Position numbers and translations under genes: made by a program | Notes under the pieces: generated by a model | Seen by the model: the letters and a program-made list of their open reading frames with translations, nothing else | What the model was told of the DNA's origin: nothing | Database searches by the model: none | Assembly (NCBI GenBank): GCA_937872685.1 | Contig: CALMTS010000437.1 | Coordinates: 1 to 64,000 of the forward strand | Direction: 5' to 3' | DNA length: 64,000 bases | Source of the DNA: an uncultured Desulfomicrobium sp. | GTDB taxonomy: Bacteria; Desulfobacterota; Desulfovibrionia; Desulfovibrionales; Desulfomicrobiaceae | Part shown: positions 51,058 through 60,946 of the stretch, piece after piece | Layout of the letters: every line of letters starts with the position of its first letter | Position numbering within the stretch: the stretch's first letter is position 1

Positions 51058-51608
51058 TGTCCGGACTCCTGCGGACCAGGCTGCTCAACTTCGTCCTTTT
51101 TCAGGCCGGGTGGTTCTGTTGCGTTCTCGGTGCGGCCTCGGGGCGGCCATGGATGGGCGCGGGTCTGGGCCTTCTGCTTGTCATGGCGCATCTCGGGCTG
51201 GTGCGGACCCGCCGGAAGGAGGCGACGCTGCTGCTGGGGGCACTGGCGCTGGGCCTTGTGATCGACACGTTGCACATGCGCACGGGTTCCCTGGTTTTCA
51301 CGGGCGGCAGCCTGCACGCCGAGTTCGCCCCTGTCTGGATTCTCGTCATGTGGATGCAGTTTGCCTCCACGCTGCGCTTTGCCATGAGCTGGCTGGAGGG
51401 ACGCTACGTGCTGGGCGGCCTGCTGGGAGGCGTTGCCGGGGCCATGGCCTACTGGGCCGGGGTGCGTCTCGGCGCAGCAACTCTTGGTCCCGATGCGGCC
51501 GTTTCCCTGTTGCGAATAGGCTTGAGCTGGGCCCTGGCCCTGCCGCTCCTGCTGTTTCTGGCAGGCGGCGACGGTGACGAGGGCGCGAGGCTTTATCGCA
51601 TATTCTGA
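51057..51608 (+). CDS. DUF2878 family membrane protein
   Basis: The 183-aa protein has five to six hydrophobic helices with the DUF2878-like start LLNFVLFQAGWFCCVLGAA and internal LGLVIDTLHMRTGSLVF and FAPVWILVMWMQFASTLRFAMSWL. The function is unknown. It starts one base inside the stop of the DUF1365-CFA fusion gene (TGATG) and is the last gene of the operon before a terminator. The same family accompanies CFA/DUF1365/FAD-oxidoreductase genes in other proteobacteria, to my knowledge. Confidence 0.85.
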   Translation: MSGLLRTRLLNFVLFQAGWFCCVLGAASGRPWMGAGLGLLLVMAHLGLVRTRRKEATLLLGALALGLVIDTLHMRTGSLVFTGGSLHAEFAPVWILVMWMQFASTLRFAMSWLEGRYVLGGLLGGVAGAMAYWAGVRLGAATLGPDAAVSLLRIGLSWALALPLLLFLAGGDGDEGARLYRIF

Positions 51609-51651
51609 GAATTCGCAGCCAGAGCTGCTCCGTCTGATCATGAAACGCAAA

Positions 51652-51685
51652 AAACGCCCGCAGATGCCTGCCGGGCGTTTCTTTT
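51652..51685 (+). terminator. Terminator of the lipid operon
   Basis: AAACGCCCG pairs with CGGGCGTTT, followed by CTTTTT. Confidence 0.8.
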
Positions 51686-51705
51686 TGCACGCGACTGAAG
51701 GCTGG

Positions 51706-51740
51706 ACGGTTTGGCTGAGAAGCCAGCTCAGCCAAACCGT
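51706..51740. repeat. 14-bp perfect inverted repeat upstream of fliK
   Basis: ACGGTTTGGCTGAG (51706-51719) and CTCAGCCAAACCGT (51727-51740) are perfect inverted copies with a 7-nt spacer. There is no T-run on either strand, so it is not an ordinary terminator; it could be an operator or a stable RNA hairpin. Confidence 0.6.
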
Positions 51741-51943
51741 GCACGTGCCATGACGCGATAGTCGGTGTCCGGATAGCATAGAAAAAATAAAAAAGTAAAT
51801 CAAAAAAGGTATGTATGACAAAAATCGCTGCATTTGTAGGACGTCGGTCGGCGGTCTTTCCAGGTCATACGCCCGGACTGTTTCCGGCCGCTGCCACACG
51901 TTGGCCCGCCTTTTGATCTGCTTCCGCCAGCAGGAGGTGGATC

Positions 51944-54010
51944 ATGCAGTTTTTTCCCTCAGTGGATGCAGGCACAGGACAGTTGGCGCTGGCGAACCCG
52001 CGGTTCGAGTCTGCGGATATGGCGTCGGGAAGGGATTTTTCAGGTTTGCTGTCGGAACAGATGAATCGGCCGGAACCCGTGCCCGCCGCCTCCAAGACGG
52101 CTGAGACCGCCAGCGCGCCGGAGCCGGAGCCTGCGGTGACCGATGTTCGTTCCCGCAATGCCGCCGATGAGGAAAAGACTCACCGAAACGCGCCGCACGC
52201 GGAAAATAGCGCTTCTGACAGCCATCGCGAGGAGCCGGAAGGAAAGGACGGCATGGAAGCAGTCCAGGAGGACGGTTCGGCAAAAGCTGCCGACTCAGAG
52301 GCGGCAAGACCTCAGAAAAAGGCGGACGACGCGTCCGTTCCAAAAGATACCGCCGAGGAATCCGTGTCTGTTTCCGGTGCAGAGAGCGTCGGCGCCGCAC
52401 GCGGCGCGGAAGGATCCGTGGGCGTGAATCTGCAGGAGGCTCTGGCTCAAGTGGTCCGGGAAGCCCGGGGACGTGCTGCGGTGAACCCCGAGGTTGAAGC
52501 CAGGATCGAGGCGCTGCATGGGCTTCTTCGCCAGTTTCGGCAGAGCGCCCCGGCGGAACGCAAGGAGCTGGCCACTGCCCTGGGCGCGCAAATCGCGGAG
52601 CTGCGGAAGGAATTGGCCGCAGCCAGGAATGCGGGCGAGGCCGTCGCAACAGAAGCCGGGAAAGGCTCTGCAGAAGGGAAGGGCAAGAGTGGCCGGGCAA
52701 AATCTGCGGATGTGATCCCGGCAGAATCCGCAAAGCCCGGTGCGAAAGAGTCCGGGAAGGACGCTACGGTCTTGCCGCAACGGGAGGGGAGAGCGGAAAA
52801 GGGCTCCGAGGCTCCGGCGCAGCCGCACGTTGCCGAAGGGAAGGGCGCGGCCATGAACGCGCAGGAGCTCCGGGCCGGAGTGAAGGCCGGAGAGGCCTCG
52901 GGCCGTTCGCAGGATACCGGTGGTGACAAGAATTCCAAGGCGGAAGCGGAGCACGTTTCCGCGGCGCGTCAGGACGCCGTCCCGGCGCAGCCCAAGGCCG
53001 AGGGGAAGCTTGCGGGCAGGATGTCGTCCGACGCGGCTCGCTCCGGCAAAGCCGACGCCGGTGTGCGTCAGGAGAGTGCGCAGGCGCAGGAGACAGCCGT
53101 TTCTGAAAACAGGGACGCCGAGGGCCGGGAGGCGGAGCGGGTTTCTTTGAAACATGACGCGAAGTCCGGGAAGGGTGCGGCGCACATGAGCGCGCCCGAG
53201 GCTCCCGCGCGCGAGGCGGCGAAGGGTTCCACGCTGTCCGCCGGTCTTGCCGGCCGGAACGAAATTGCCAGGGACAAGGGCGAGGCGCAGCCGCAGCCGG
53301 TCTCCGACGCCCAGGACGGGGGCGTCCGGCAGCGTGTGGCGGCCGATTCCGCAGACGGCAAGAGTCGGCAGAACAGCCGGGATTCACGCGACGGGTTTTT
53401 CAGCGCGCGGGGGGAAAACAAATCCGCGGCAGCCAAGTCGGCCGATTCCGTATCCGGCAAAATCGTCCTTGAGACCGAAGCCCAGGCGCAGGGAGCAGGG
53501 CAAAATCCGCAGTCCCCGGTTCAGCAGCGGCTGGAGTCGCCCGTCAGCGCACGCTCCGCGGAGGTGTACAGGCAGGTCGAGAATGGAGCCTTCAAAAACC
53601 TGGGGCAGGGGGTCAAACAGCTGGTCATCCGTCTCGACCCCGCCGAACTGGGCCAGGTCAGCGTGATCCTGCAGGTCAAGGGCAAGGAAGTTCAGGCCGT
53701 GCTCAGGGCCAGCAGCCAGGAGGCAACCCATGCCCTCGGCGAGCAGTTGGCCCAGCTGCGGACCCAACTGGAGTCCCAGGGCCTCAAGGTCGGCAAGCTT
53801 GAAGTCCAGACCCAGCTGGCCGACTCCCAGGGGCAGCCCCAATGGCAGGGCGCCGAACAGCACAACCACTATCAGGAGAACCGGGAACTGGCACTCTCCG
53901 CCCAGCGCTGGCGGACATTGGAGCGGGTGGATACCGGTCTGGTCCGGGATGTGCAGAATGCCCCGCAGAGGGAAAAACTTTCCTCCGGCGGATTGGATCT
54001 TTTTGCCTGA
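51944..54010 (+). CDS. fliK: Flagellar hook-length control protein FliK
   Basis: FliK measures hook length and triggers the export specificity switch of the flagellar type III system. The 688-aa protein has a long, low-complexity Ala/Glu/Lys-rich N-terminal and central region (about 1-540), as expected of a molecular ruler. The C-terminal Flg_hook domain is conserved (FKNLGQGVKQLVIRLDPAELGQVSVILQVKGKEVQAVLRAS, LRTQLESQGLKVGKLEVQ). GGAGG lies 6 nt before ATG 51944. It leads the fliK-flgD-flgE unit. Confidence 0.93.
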   Translation: MQFFPSVDAGTGQLALANPRFESADMASGRDFSGLLSEQMNRPEPVPAASKTAETASAPEPEPAVTDVRSRNAADEEKTHRNAPHAENSASDSHREEPEGKDGMEAVQEDGSAKAADSEAARPQKKADDASVPKDTAEESVSVSGAESVGAARGAEGSVGVNLQEALAQVVREARGRAAVNPEVEARIEALHGLLRQFRQSAPAERKELATALGAQIAELRKELAAARNAGEAVATEAGKGSAEGKGKSGRAKSADVIPAESAKPGAKESGKDATVLPQREGRAEKGSEAPAQPHVAEGKGAAMNAQELRAGVKAGEASGRSQDTGGDKNSKAEAEHVSAARQDAVPAQPKAEGKLAGRMSSDAARSGKADAGVRQESAQAQETAVSENRDAEGREAERVSLKHDAKSGKGAAHMSAPEAPAREAAKGSTLSAGLAGRNEIARDKGEAQPQPVSDAQDGGVRQRVAADSADGKSRQNSRDSRDGFFSARGENKSAAAKSADSVSGKIVLETEAQAQGAGQNPQSPVQQRLESPVSARSAEVYRQVENGAFKNLGQGVKQLVIRLDPAELGQVSVILQVKGKEVQAVLRASSQEATHALGEQLAQLRTQLESQGLKVGKLEVQTQLADSQGQPQWQGAEQHNHYQENRELALSAQRWRTLERVDTGLVRDVQNAPQREKLSSGGLDLFA

Positions 54011-54022
54011 CGGGAGATGACC

Positions 54023-54715
54023 ATGGCTACGGTTGATTCGATACTTTCCGAACTGGGTTCGGCCTCGGCGGGGGCCTCAAGCGCCTCATCGGCGGTCAGC
54101 AGCGCCCTTGGCAAGGATGACTTTCTGGAGTTGCTTGTGGTGCAGCTGCAGAACCAGGATCCTCTCAACCCGCTCGACGACAAGGAATTCATCGCCCAGC
54201 TGGCCCAGTTCTCGAGCCTGGAGCAGATGTCCAACGTCGCCTCGGGCATCGAGGCCCTGACCGAGACGGTCTCCAGACAGGACTCTCTGAGCGCCGTAAG
54301 CTATATCGGCAAGAATGTCGTGGCGGACGGGAGCTCGGTCACGAAGCTGGATTCGGGCATCACCCCCCTCTATTTCACGCTGGAGGACACGGCTGCGACG
54401 GTGACGATCAACGTCTACGACCAGAACAACAACATCGTACAGACGCAGACGCTCAATTCCATGCAGGCCGGCGAATACACGTTTTCCTGGGATGGGCTCA
54501 ACTACAATGGGCAAGAGGCGGATAACGGGCAGTACAAGGTGTATTTCGCCGCGGTGGACGCCACGGACAAAGCGGTTCTGGTTGACACGAAGGTTGTGGG
54601 GACCATCACGGGAGTGTCCAAGACGACCGACGGCATATCTTTCAGGTTGAGTGACGGACGGACCGTCGAGTTCGATGACATCTCCATGGTCACTCAGGGA
54701 GTTTCAGCAGAGTAG
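54023..54715 (+). CDS. flgD: Flagellar hook-capping protein FlgD
   Basis: FlgD forms the cap under which hook subunits polymerise. The 230-aa protein has the conserved N-terminal export/cap region [41 protein letters not shown] and a C-terminal FlgD Ig/Tudor-like part ([30 protein letters not shown]). ATG 54023 is used because GGGAG lies 6 nt upstream; ATG 54017 overlaps that site. It lies 12 nt after fliK. Confidence 0.95.
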   Translation: MATVDSILSELGSASAGASSASSAVSSALGKDDFLELLVVQLQNQDPLNPLDDKEFIAQLAQFSSLEQMSNVASGIEALTETVSRQDSLSAVSYIGKNVVADGSSVTKLDSGITPLYFTLEDTAATVTINVYDQNNNIVQTQTLNSMQAGEYTFSWDGLNYNGQEADNGQYKVYFAAVDATDKAVLVDTKVVGTITGVSKTTDGISFRLSDGRTVEFDDISMVTQGVSAE

Positions 54716-54751
54716 TTTCTCCATGCTTCATGGCTGGATGAGGAGGTAAAT

Positions 54752-56407
54752 ATGGGTTTGTCGGCATCACTGTACTCCGGGACGAGCGGACTCAAGGTTC
54801 ACGGCGAGGGCATGACCGTCATCGGTAACAACATTTCCAACGTTTCGACGCTCGGGTACAAGGGTTCAAGCATGTACTTCGAGGATGCCCTCAGTCAGGA
54901 AGTGACGACGGCGTCGGGAGTCGGACAGGTCGGACGCGGCGTGGCCGTGGGCGCGGTCATGGCGGATTTCGCCCAGGGCTCCCTGGAGACCACCACATCC
55001 GCGACGGACCTCGCCATCGGCGGCAACGGCTTCTTCGTCGTTTCCCCGGCAGGCGAGGAGGTCAATTACTACACGAGGGCCGGCAACTTCACGTTCGACG
55101 AAGACGGTTTTCTGGTCGATTCTCACGGCTACCGTCTGCAGGGCTGGGAAGTGCAGCAGACGGATTCGAGCGTCGCAGCCACGGGCGACGCCACCTCGTC
55201 CGCCTCGACGGGCGTGAAGACGACAGGCGTGCCCCAGGACATCAAGCTGGAGAATTTCCAGTCGCCGCCTCAGTTTACCAGTCACGTGGACATGATCGTC
55301 AACGTCGACTCCCAATCCGAAGACCGGACCACGGGCGAGGCGGCCATCCCTGCGGACGACGCCCCCTTTACCGGAATTTTCGATGCGTACGACGCGGACT
55401 CCGTGGACGGCATTCCCCTTGGCGACACGGCGTACGCGTACCAGACGACGATCAAGGTTTACGACGAGAACGGCTCTTCCCACACGCTGACCATCTACAT
55501 GGACCCCGTGGAATACGAGGACGTGGTCGATCACGCCGGCGGCAAGAGGTACTGGGAGTATGTCGTGGCCGTGCCGCCCAGCGAGGACAACCGGGAGTTC
55601 TGGGGAACGGCAAGCGACACGAGCGCCCGCGGCATCCTCATGACAGGGACCCTGACCTTCAACGCCGGCGGCGAGCTGGAGAACATGTCGGCCTACACGG
55701 TCAACGATGCCACCGCGGACCCCGCCGACCTGACCAATTGGGAACCGGCGAACTTCTCCCAGAACGGGTATCCCATCTGCACGGCCAACTTCCTCGGCGC
55801 GACCGACGCCAGCACGACGACCGCCACGGAAGCGAACAACATCGAGATCAATTTCGGCCTGCGCAACAAATCCACTTCCTGGTCGGGCAGCGTGGACAAC
55901 CTCCAGGAACTGCAGGACCTCGACGTGACCACTGCAGCCTCGTTGGCGACTATGAACGGCATGGCCTCCACCGAGATCAGCGCCCTGGCGACGACCAACT
56001 ACAGCACCGGCTCGACCACCATCTTCCAGTCCCAGGACGGATACACTGCGGGCTTCCTGCAGAACATCTCCGTGGACCGTGACGGGGTCATCACCGGCAA
56101 CTACTCCAACGGCCAGGTCCTGCAGCTCTTCGCCGTGACCCTGGCCACCTTCAACAACAACTTCGCCCTGTACCGCGAGGGCGGCAACCTCTTCTCCGAG
56201 ACCCGCTCTTCAGGGCCGCCCATCACCGGCCTGGCCAACACCGGCGGCAAGGGCAGCATCGCCTCCAACTCCCTGGAGCAGTCCAACGTGGATCTGGCCA
56301 CGGAATTCGTGAAGATGATCACCACGGAGAAAGGCTTCCAGGCCAACTCCAAGACCATCACCACGGTGGACCAGATGCTGACGACCCTGATCCAGCTCAA
56401 GCGGTAA
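54752..56407 (+). CDS. flgE: Flagellar hook protein FlgE
   Basis: FlgE is the structural protein of the flagellar hook. The 551-aa protein has the N-terminal rod/hook motif ([33 protein letters not shown]), the FlgE D1/D2 body with Thr/Ser/Asp-rich surface regions, and the C-terminal motif ([46 protein letters not shown]). Both coiled-coil termini are intact. It is longer than E. coli FlgE (402 aa), the excess being in the surface domains. GGAGG lies upstream and a terminator follows. Confidence 0.95.
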   Translation: MGLSASLYSGTSGLKVHGEGMTVIGNNISNVSTLGYKGSSMYFEDALSQEVTTASGVGQVGRGVAVGAVMADFAQGSLETTTSATDLAIGGNGFFVVSPAGEEVNYYTRAGNFTFDEDGFLVDSHGYRLQGWEVQQTDSSVAATGDATSSASTGVKTTGVPQDIKLENFQSPPQFTSHVDMIVNVDSQSEDRTTGEAAIPADDAPFTGIFDAYDADSVDGIPLGDTAYAYQTTIKVYDENGSSHTLTIYMDPVEYEDVVDHAGGKRYWEYVVAVPPSEDNREFWGTASDTSARGILMTGTLTFNAGGELENMSAYTVNDATADPADLTNWEPANFSQNGYPICTANFLGATDASTTTATEANNIEINFGLRNKSTSWSGSVDNLQELQDLDVTTAASLATMNGMASTEISALATTNYSTGSTTIFQSQDGYTAGFLQNISVDRDGVITGNYSNGQVLQLFAVTLATFNNNFALYREGGNLFSETRSSGPPITGLANTGGKGSIASNSLEQSNVDLATEFVKMITTEKGFQANSKTITTVDQMLTTLIQLKR

Positions 56408-56433
56408 GCGTCCCGGTTCGTCCGGACAACGTG

Positions 56434-56471
56434 AAAAAGCCCGTACTGCATCTGCAGTCACGGGCTTTTTT
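56434..56471. terminator. Terminator between flgE and flaG
   Basis: AAAAAGCCCGT pairs with ACGGGCTTTTT around an ACTGCA-TC-TGCAGT inner palindrome. T-runs on both strands fit the convergent flgE and flaG genes. Confidence 0.85.
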
Positions 56472-56488
56472 CTGTCCAAGGGAAGGGG

Positions 56489-56872
56489 TTAGAGCGCCCG
56501 GTCCAGGAAGAGGCCGACCATGTTCTCGATGGAAGCGGCCAGATCGAGCATCTCGTCGGCAGGGATTTTGCGGATGAGCTTGTCGGTCTCGGGGTCGCGA
56601 ACTTCCACCTGGACCATGTCCGTGCGCTCGTCGATGTTGAATTTGAGGCTCACGCCGATGGACGACATGTAGGAATCCACGGCTTCGGTCAGGTGCTGCA
56701 GCTTCTGCAGGGAAATTTCTTCCGTGTCTTCCTGCTGCGCGGCTTCGCGCTGGTCGCGCAAGGGTATGGGCGCGGTGCGATCGGCGTTCTCCAGGGAAGA
56801 GCGCTGCTGCGAAACCTGATCGACGGCTGTCAGCATGTCCTGGGGCTCAAACGAAAGGGAGGATATCTTCAT
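56489..56872 (-). CDS. flaG: FlaG family flagellar protein
   Basis: FlaG-family proteins influence filament length in several bacteria. The 127-aa protein has a variable N-terminus and the conserved C-terminal FlaG domain (LTEAVDSYMSSIGVSLKFNIDERTDMVQVEVRDPETDKLIRKIPADEMLDLAASIENMVGLFLDRAL). ATG 56872 has GGAGG 8 nt upstream; the track ATG at 56878 is only 2 nt from it. It lies convergent with flgE and divergent from the flagellin gene, all within the flagellar region. Confidence 0.9.
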   Translation of the reverse strand: MKISSLSFEPQDMLTAVDQVSQQRSSLENADRTAPIPLRDQREAAQQEDTEEISLQKLQHLTEAVDSYMSSIGVSLKFNIDERTDMVQVEVRDPETDKLIRKIPADEMLDLAASIENMVGLFLDRAL

Positions 56873-57026
56873 GGCCATGGCCTCCTCGGAATAAATTGAT
56901 TCATCTTATTGATCGGCCGCCGGCGGAAAAACTTTAGAAGGGAGGGGCAGGCAAATTTGACCTGTTTTTTGACAGATGTGGCGGGTGTTTTTTTTAATCA
57001 TTTGAAAATAAAAGATAATTTAAAAA

Positions 57027-57043
57027 TGGCACCGGGCCTGCAA
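57027..57043 (+). promoter_or_regulatory. Sigma-54 (-24/-12) promoter of the flagellin gene
   Basis: TGGCAC-N5-CTGCA gives the canonical GG-N10-GC core, with 6 of 6 bases at -24 and 4 of 5 at -12 compared with TGGCAC-N5-TTGCA. Transcription would start near 57054, just before the Shine-Dalgarno AAGGAGG. A sigma-70-like TTGACA lies further upstream at 56969. Confidence 0.75.
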
Positions 57044-57077
57044 TGCCGCGTGTACAACTGCATAAGGAGGTCTTCTC

Positions 57078-57971
57078 ATGTCTTTGGTCATAAATCACAA
57101 CTTGATGGCGATGAACGCCGCCAGAAACTTGTCCCAGTCGTATGGCAACCTTGCAACCTCGACCAGGCGTCTTTCCTCCGGACTGCGCGTGGGCACTGCC
57201 GCCGACGACGCGGCCGGCCTGGCCATCCGTGAGTTGATGCGAGCCGATATCGCGTCCCTCAACCAGGGCATGCGCAACGCCAATGACGCCATCTCCATGA
57301 TCCAGACGGCCGACGGCGCGCTGCAGGTCATCGACGAAAAGCTCATCCGCATGAAGGAGCTTGCCGAACAGGCCGCCACCGGTACCTACACTTCGGATCA
57401 GCGTCTGATCATCGATTCCGAGTACCAGGCCATGGCCTCGGAAATCACACGAATCGCCAACGCTACGGATTTCAACGGAATTTATCTTCTGAACGGCAAT
57501 CTTTCCTCGACTACCCATAACGGCGCGGGCCTCAATTCCACGGGCCAGCTCAAGGTGCATTTCGGCACCGGCAACGATTCGGCCGAGGACTACTACTACA
57601 TCCAGATCGGCAACGCCACCGCTTCGGCCCTGGGCGTGGGCAGCCAGACGGGCGTAGGTCAGGCCGGCCACAGCATTTCGACCCAGCAGGCGGCCCAGAG
57701 CGCCCTGGCCGCGATCAATACGGCCATCGTATCCAAGGACAAGATCCGGGCCAGCCTGGGCGCCTTGCAGAACCGCCTGGAGAACACCATCACCAACCTG
57801 AGTATCCAGGCCGAGAACCTGCAGGCTGCCGAATCGCGCATCTCCGACGTCGACGTGGCCCAGGAAATGACCGAGTTCGTGCGCAACCAGATCCTGACGC
57901 AGTCCGCCGTGGCCATGCTGGCCCAGGCCAATCAGCTGCCGCAGATGGCCATGCAGCTCATGCAGGGCTAA
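57078..57971 (+). CDS. fliC: Flagellin
   Basis: This is the flagellar filament subunit. The 297-aa protein has the conserved N-terminal D0/D1 region (MSLVINHNLMAMNAARNLSQSYGNLATSTRRLSSGLRVGTAADDAAGLAIRE) and C-terminal D1/D0 region (RASLGALQNRLENTITNLSIQAENLQAAESRISDVDVAQEMTEFVRNQILTQSAVAMLAQANQLPQMAMQLM). The central variable part is only about 100 residues, so the filament surface domain is small. AAGGAGG lies 7 nt before the ATG. A sigma-54 promoter and a strong terminator enclose it as a single-gene unit. Confidence 0.96.
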   Translation: MSLVINHNLMAMNAARNLSQSYGNLATSTRRLSSGLRVGTAADDAAGLAIRELMRADIASLNQGMRNANDAISMIQTADGALQVIDEKLIRMKELAEQAATGTYTSDQRLIIDSEYQAMASEITRIANATDFNGIYLLNGNLSSTTHNGAGLNSTGQLKVHFGTGNDSAEDYYYIQIGNATASALGVGSQTGVGQAGHSISTQQAAQSALAAINTAIVSKDKIRASLGALQNRLENTITNLSIQAENLQAAESRISDVDVAQEMTEFVRNQILTQSAVAMLAQANQLPQMAMQLMQG

Positions 57972-58006
57972 TGATGGGATTTCTGGCAAAGGCGATGATC
58001 AAAGAC

Positions 58007-58035
58007 AAAGCCGGGGCATGTTGCCCCGGCTTTTT
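58007..58035. terminator. Terminator between flagellin and rnc
   Basis: AAAGCCGGGGCA and TGCCCCGGCTTT form a perfect 12-bp stem with a TGT loop, followed by TTTTT on the plus strand. It can serve both convergent genes. Confidence 0.88.
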
Positions 58036-58059
58036 CGATTTGCTTGGCGCCGCGTCCGG

Positions 58060-58785
<726 letters not shown>

Positions 58786-58796
58786 CAAGGTTCTCC

Positions 58797-60890
58797 ATGA
58801 GAGACGTTTTTCTTCACGCCCTGTTTTCTCCCAAAGCCATCGCTGTCGTCGGTTCTCTTGACGACGCAGGGGCTCCGGCCCGTGTGGTCCTGGCCAATCT
58901 GGCTGGCTCCGGGTATCAGGGGAGGATCGTTCCCGTCAATTGGACCGGTGGGCTCCCCGCCGGCGCGTTCGCAGAAGTCGACGGCGCCGACCTCGCCGTG
59001 GTCTGCCTGCCGCCAGAGTCCGTCCTCGAAGCCCTGGAGGGGATCGCCGACCGCGGCATCAGGTCGGTCATCGTCACGTCCGCCGGTTTCCGCGAGATCG
59101 GAGGCAAGGGCTACTATCTCGAAGAGGCCGTGATCCAGTTGGCCGAGCGCAGGAACATGACGCTTCTGGGGCCAAACTGCCTCGGTGTGGCGTCCTGGGC
59201 CGACCGCCTGAACGCTTCCCTCATCTCCCGCTTGCCCGCCGAAGGCAATATCGCCTTTTTTTCGCCATCCGGCTCCATGTGCAACGCCATCCTCGACTGG
59301 GCGGCCAGCGAGGAGATCGGCTTCTCCAAATTTGCGAGCCTGGGCAACAGGGCGGTCATCGACGAAGCGTCCATGCTGCAGTTTTTGGCCGACGACCCCC
59401 ATACCCATGTCGTCATCGGCTACCTCGAAGGCATGAACAACGGCCGGCGCTTCGCGCGAATCAGCCAGACCATTACCCGCGAGAAGCCGGTCATCATGCT
59501 CCAGGCGGGCATGACCGAGCACGGGCAGAAGGCAATTTCTTCCCATGTGGGGGCCCTGACCGGGTCCGAGCGAGCCTATCAGACGGCGCTGAAGCAGGCC
59601 GGCATCATCCAGGTGGACAACCTCTCGACGCTCTTCGACCTGGCGCGCATGTTCGGCACGCAGCCCCTGCCCAAGGGCGCGAGCCTCGCCATCGTCACCA
59701 ACTCGGGCGGGGCCGGCATCCTGGCTGCCGACGGCATGGCCGGGACGAGCCTGCACCTGGCGCGCCTTGGCCGGGACACATCCGAGGCGCTGTCTGCGTT
59801 TTTGCCCCGGCATGCCCCGGCTTCAAATCCCGTGGACATCGGCACGGAAGCCGCGCCCGAGGACTACGCCAGGGCCGTCGAGCAGGTCGCCCGTGACCGG
59901 CAGGTGCACATGGTGCTCGTGGTAATCGCCCCCGGCCTCGGGGTGGACATGCCGGCCATCGTGCGGGCTCTGGCGGAGCTGTCCCAGCCTCTGGACGCGT
60001 CGCTGGCGGTCTGTCTTCTGGGGCAGGAAGGGGTGCTGGAAGAGAGACGGTTCCTGCAGCGCAGCGGGTTGCCGTGCTATTCCAACCCCAAGTCGGCTCT
60101 GGCCAGCCTTGAGGCCATGATCCGCTATGCGCAGTGGCAGACCACGTCCTATCCGGTGGAGGTCTGCTACCGTCGTGACAAGGCCAAGGCCGAGCGGTTC
60201 CTGGCTGAATGCCAGGAGATCGGCAAAACGGAGCTTTTCGGGTTTGAGGTGCAGCCTTTGCTGCAAGCCTATGAATTGCAGTATCCCCGCACCGAGCTGG
60301 CCCGCACCAGCAGAAGCGCGGCCAAGATCGCCAAGCGTCTGGCCTGCCCCGTGGCCCTCAAGATCGCGTCCCCGCACATCGAGTACAAGAGCGACGTGGG
60401 CGGAGTGGAGCTTGGCCTGCAGACGCCGGATGACGTGCGCCAGGCGTTTCTCCAGCTGACTTCCCGGGTGCAGTGCCTGCGTAGCGAGGCCTTCATCTCT
60501 GGGTGCCTGGTCCAGGAGATGATCCAGGGCAAGCCCACCGAGGTCTGTATCCGCGCCCGGCGCGACCCCAAGTTCGGCCCCCTGATCCGTTTCGGGCTCT
60601 CGGGCAGCCAGGCCGAGATATTCCAGGACTATTCCCTGCGCCTTGCGCCCCTTTCCCTGGCCGACGCCGCGGGCATGATGCGCGAGCTCAAGGTCTTTTC
60701 CCTGCTCAAGCGCGAACGGGGGCGGGACGCTCTGGACTTGCGGGCCCTGGAGGATGTACTCCTGACCGTGTCGCAGATGACTCTGGATTTTCCCGAAATA
60801 TACGCACTCGAATTCGATCCTGTCCTGGTGACCCCGCGGGGGGCGTGGATTGCCGGGGCGCGGATGTCTCTTTTGCCTCAGTCCGAATAG
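58797..60890 (+). CDS. NDP-forming acyl-CoA synthetase (acetate-CoA ligase ADP-forming type, fused alpha-beta)
   Basis: The 697-aa protein belongs to the NDP-forming acyl-CoA synthetase superfamily, which interconverts acyl-CoA and acid with ATP or ADP through a phosphohistidine. N-terminal CoA-binding (FSPKAIAVVGSLDDAGAPARVVLANL) and succinyl-CoA-ligase-like domains (SRLPAEGNIAFFSPSGSM, the His-containing MTEHGQKAISSHVGALTGS) form the alpha part. A C-terminal ATP-grasp beta part follows from about residue 480 (LACPVALKIASPHIEYKSDVGGVELGL). The start at 58797 gives the conserved N-terminus. It may produce ATP from acetyl-CoA or act on another acyl group. It is followed 56 nt later by the DRTGG gene. 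Confidence 0.88.
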   Translation: MRDVFLHALFSPKAIAVVGSLDDAGAPARVVLANLAGSGYQGRIVPVNWTGGLPAGAFAEVDGADLAVVCLPPESVLEALEGIADRGIRSVIVTSAGFREIGGKGYYLEEAVIQLAERRNMTLLGPNCLGVASWADRLNASLISRLPAEGNIAFFSPSGSMCNAILDWAASEEIGFSKFASLGNRAVIDEASMLQFLADDPHTHVVIGYLEGMNNGRRFARISQTITREKPVIMLQAGMTEHGQKAISSHVGALTGSERAYQTALKQAGIIQVDNLSTLFDLARMFGTQPLPKGASLAIVTNSGGAGILAADGMAGTSLHLARLGRDTSEALSAFLPRHAPASNPVDIGTEAAPEDYARAVEQVARDRQVHMVLVVIAPGLGVDMPAIVRALAELSQPLDASLAVCLLGQEGVLEERRFLQRSGLPCYSNPKSALASLEAMIRYAQWQTTSYPVEVCYRRDKAKAERFLAECQEIGKTELFGFEVQPLLQAYELQYPRTELARTSRSAAKIAKRLACPVALKIASPHIEYKSDVGGVELGLQTPDDVRQAFLQLTSRVQCLRSEAFISGCLVQEMIQGKPTEVCIRARRDPKFGPLIRFGLSGSQAEIFQDYSLRLAPLSLADAAGMMRELKVFSLLKRERGRDALDLRALEDVLLTVSQMTLDFPEIYALEFDPVLVTPRGAWIAGARMSLLPQSE

Positions 60891-60946
60891 CGGGGTGTGA
60901 TCCTTAACGTGGCGCCAGAATATCGCAGTCCAGATCAGGAGGGAGT

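Larger units (their letters stand above)
51609..51943. other. Gene-free 335-bp stretch before fliK
   Basis: It contains the operon terminator (51652-51685), a 14-bp perfect inverted repeat (51706-51740), and an AT-rich run around 51780-51820 that probably holds the fliK promoter. I find no convincing sigma-28 or sigma-54 consensus; only a bare GG-N10-GC occurs near 51763. No ORF of credible coding character is present. Confidence 0.6.

Noticed and set aside
51755-51780. A GG-N10-GC match as a sigma-54 promoter for fliK
   Set aside because: Only the four core bases match; the flanking -24 and -12 bases do not fit, so it is probably chance.
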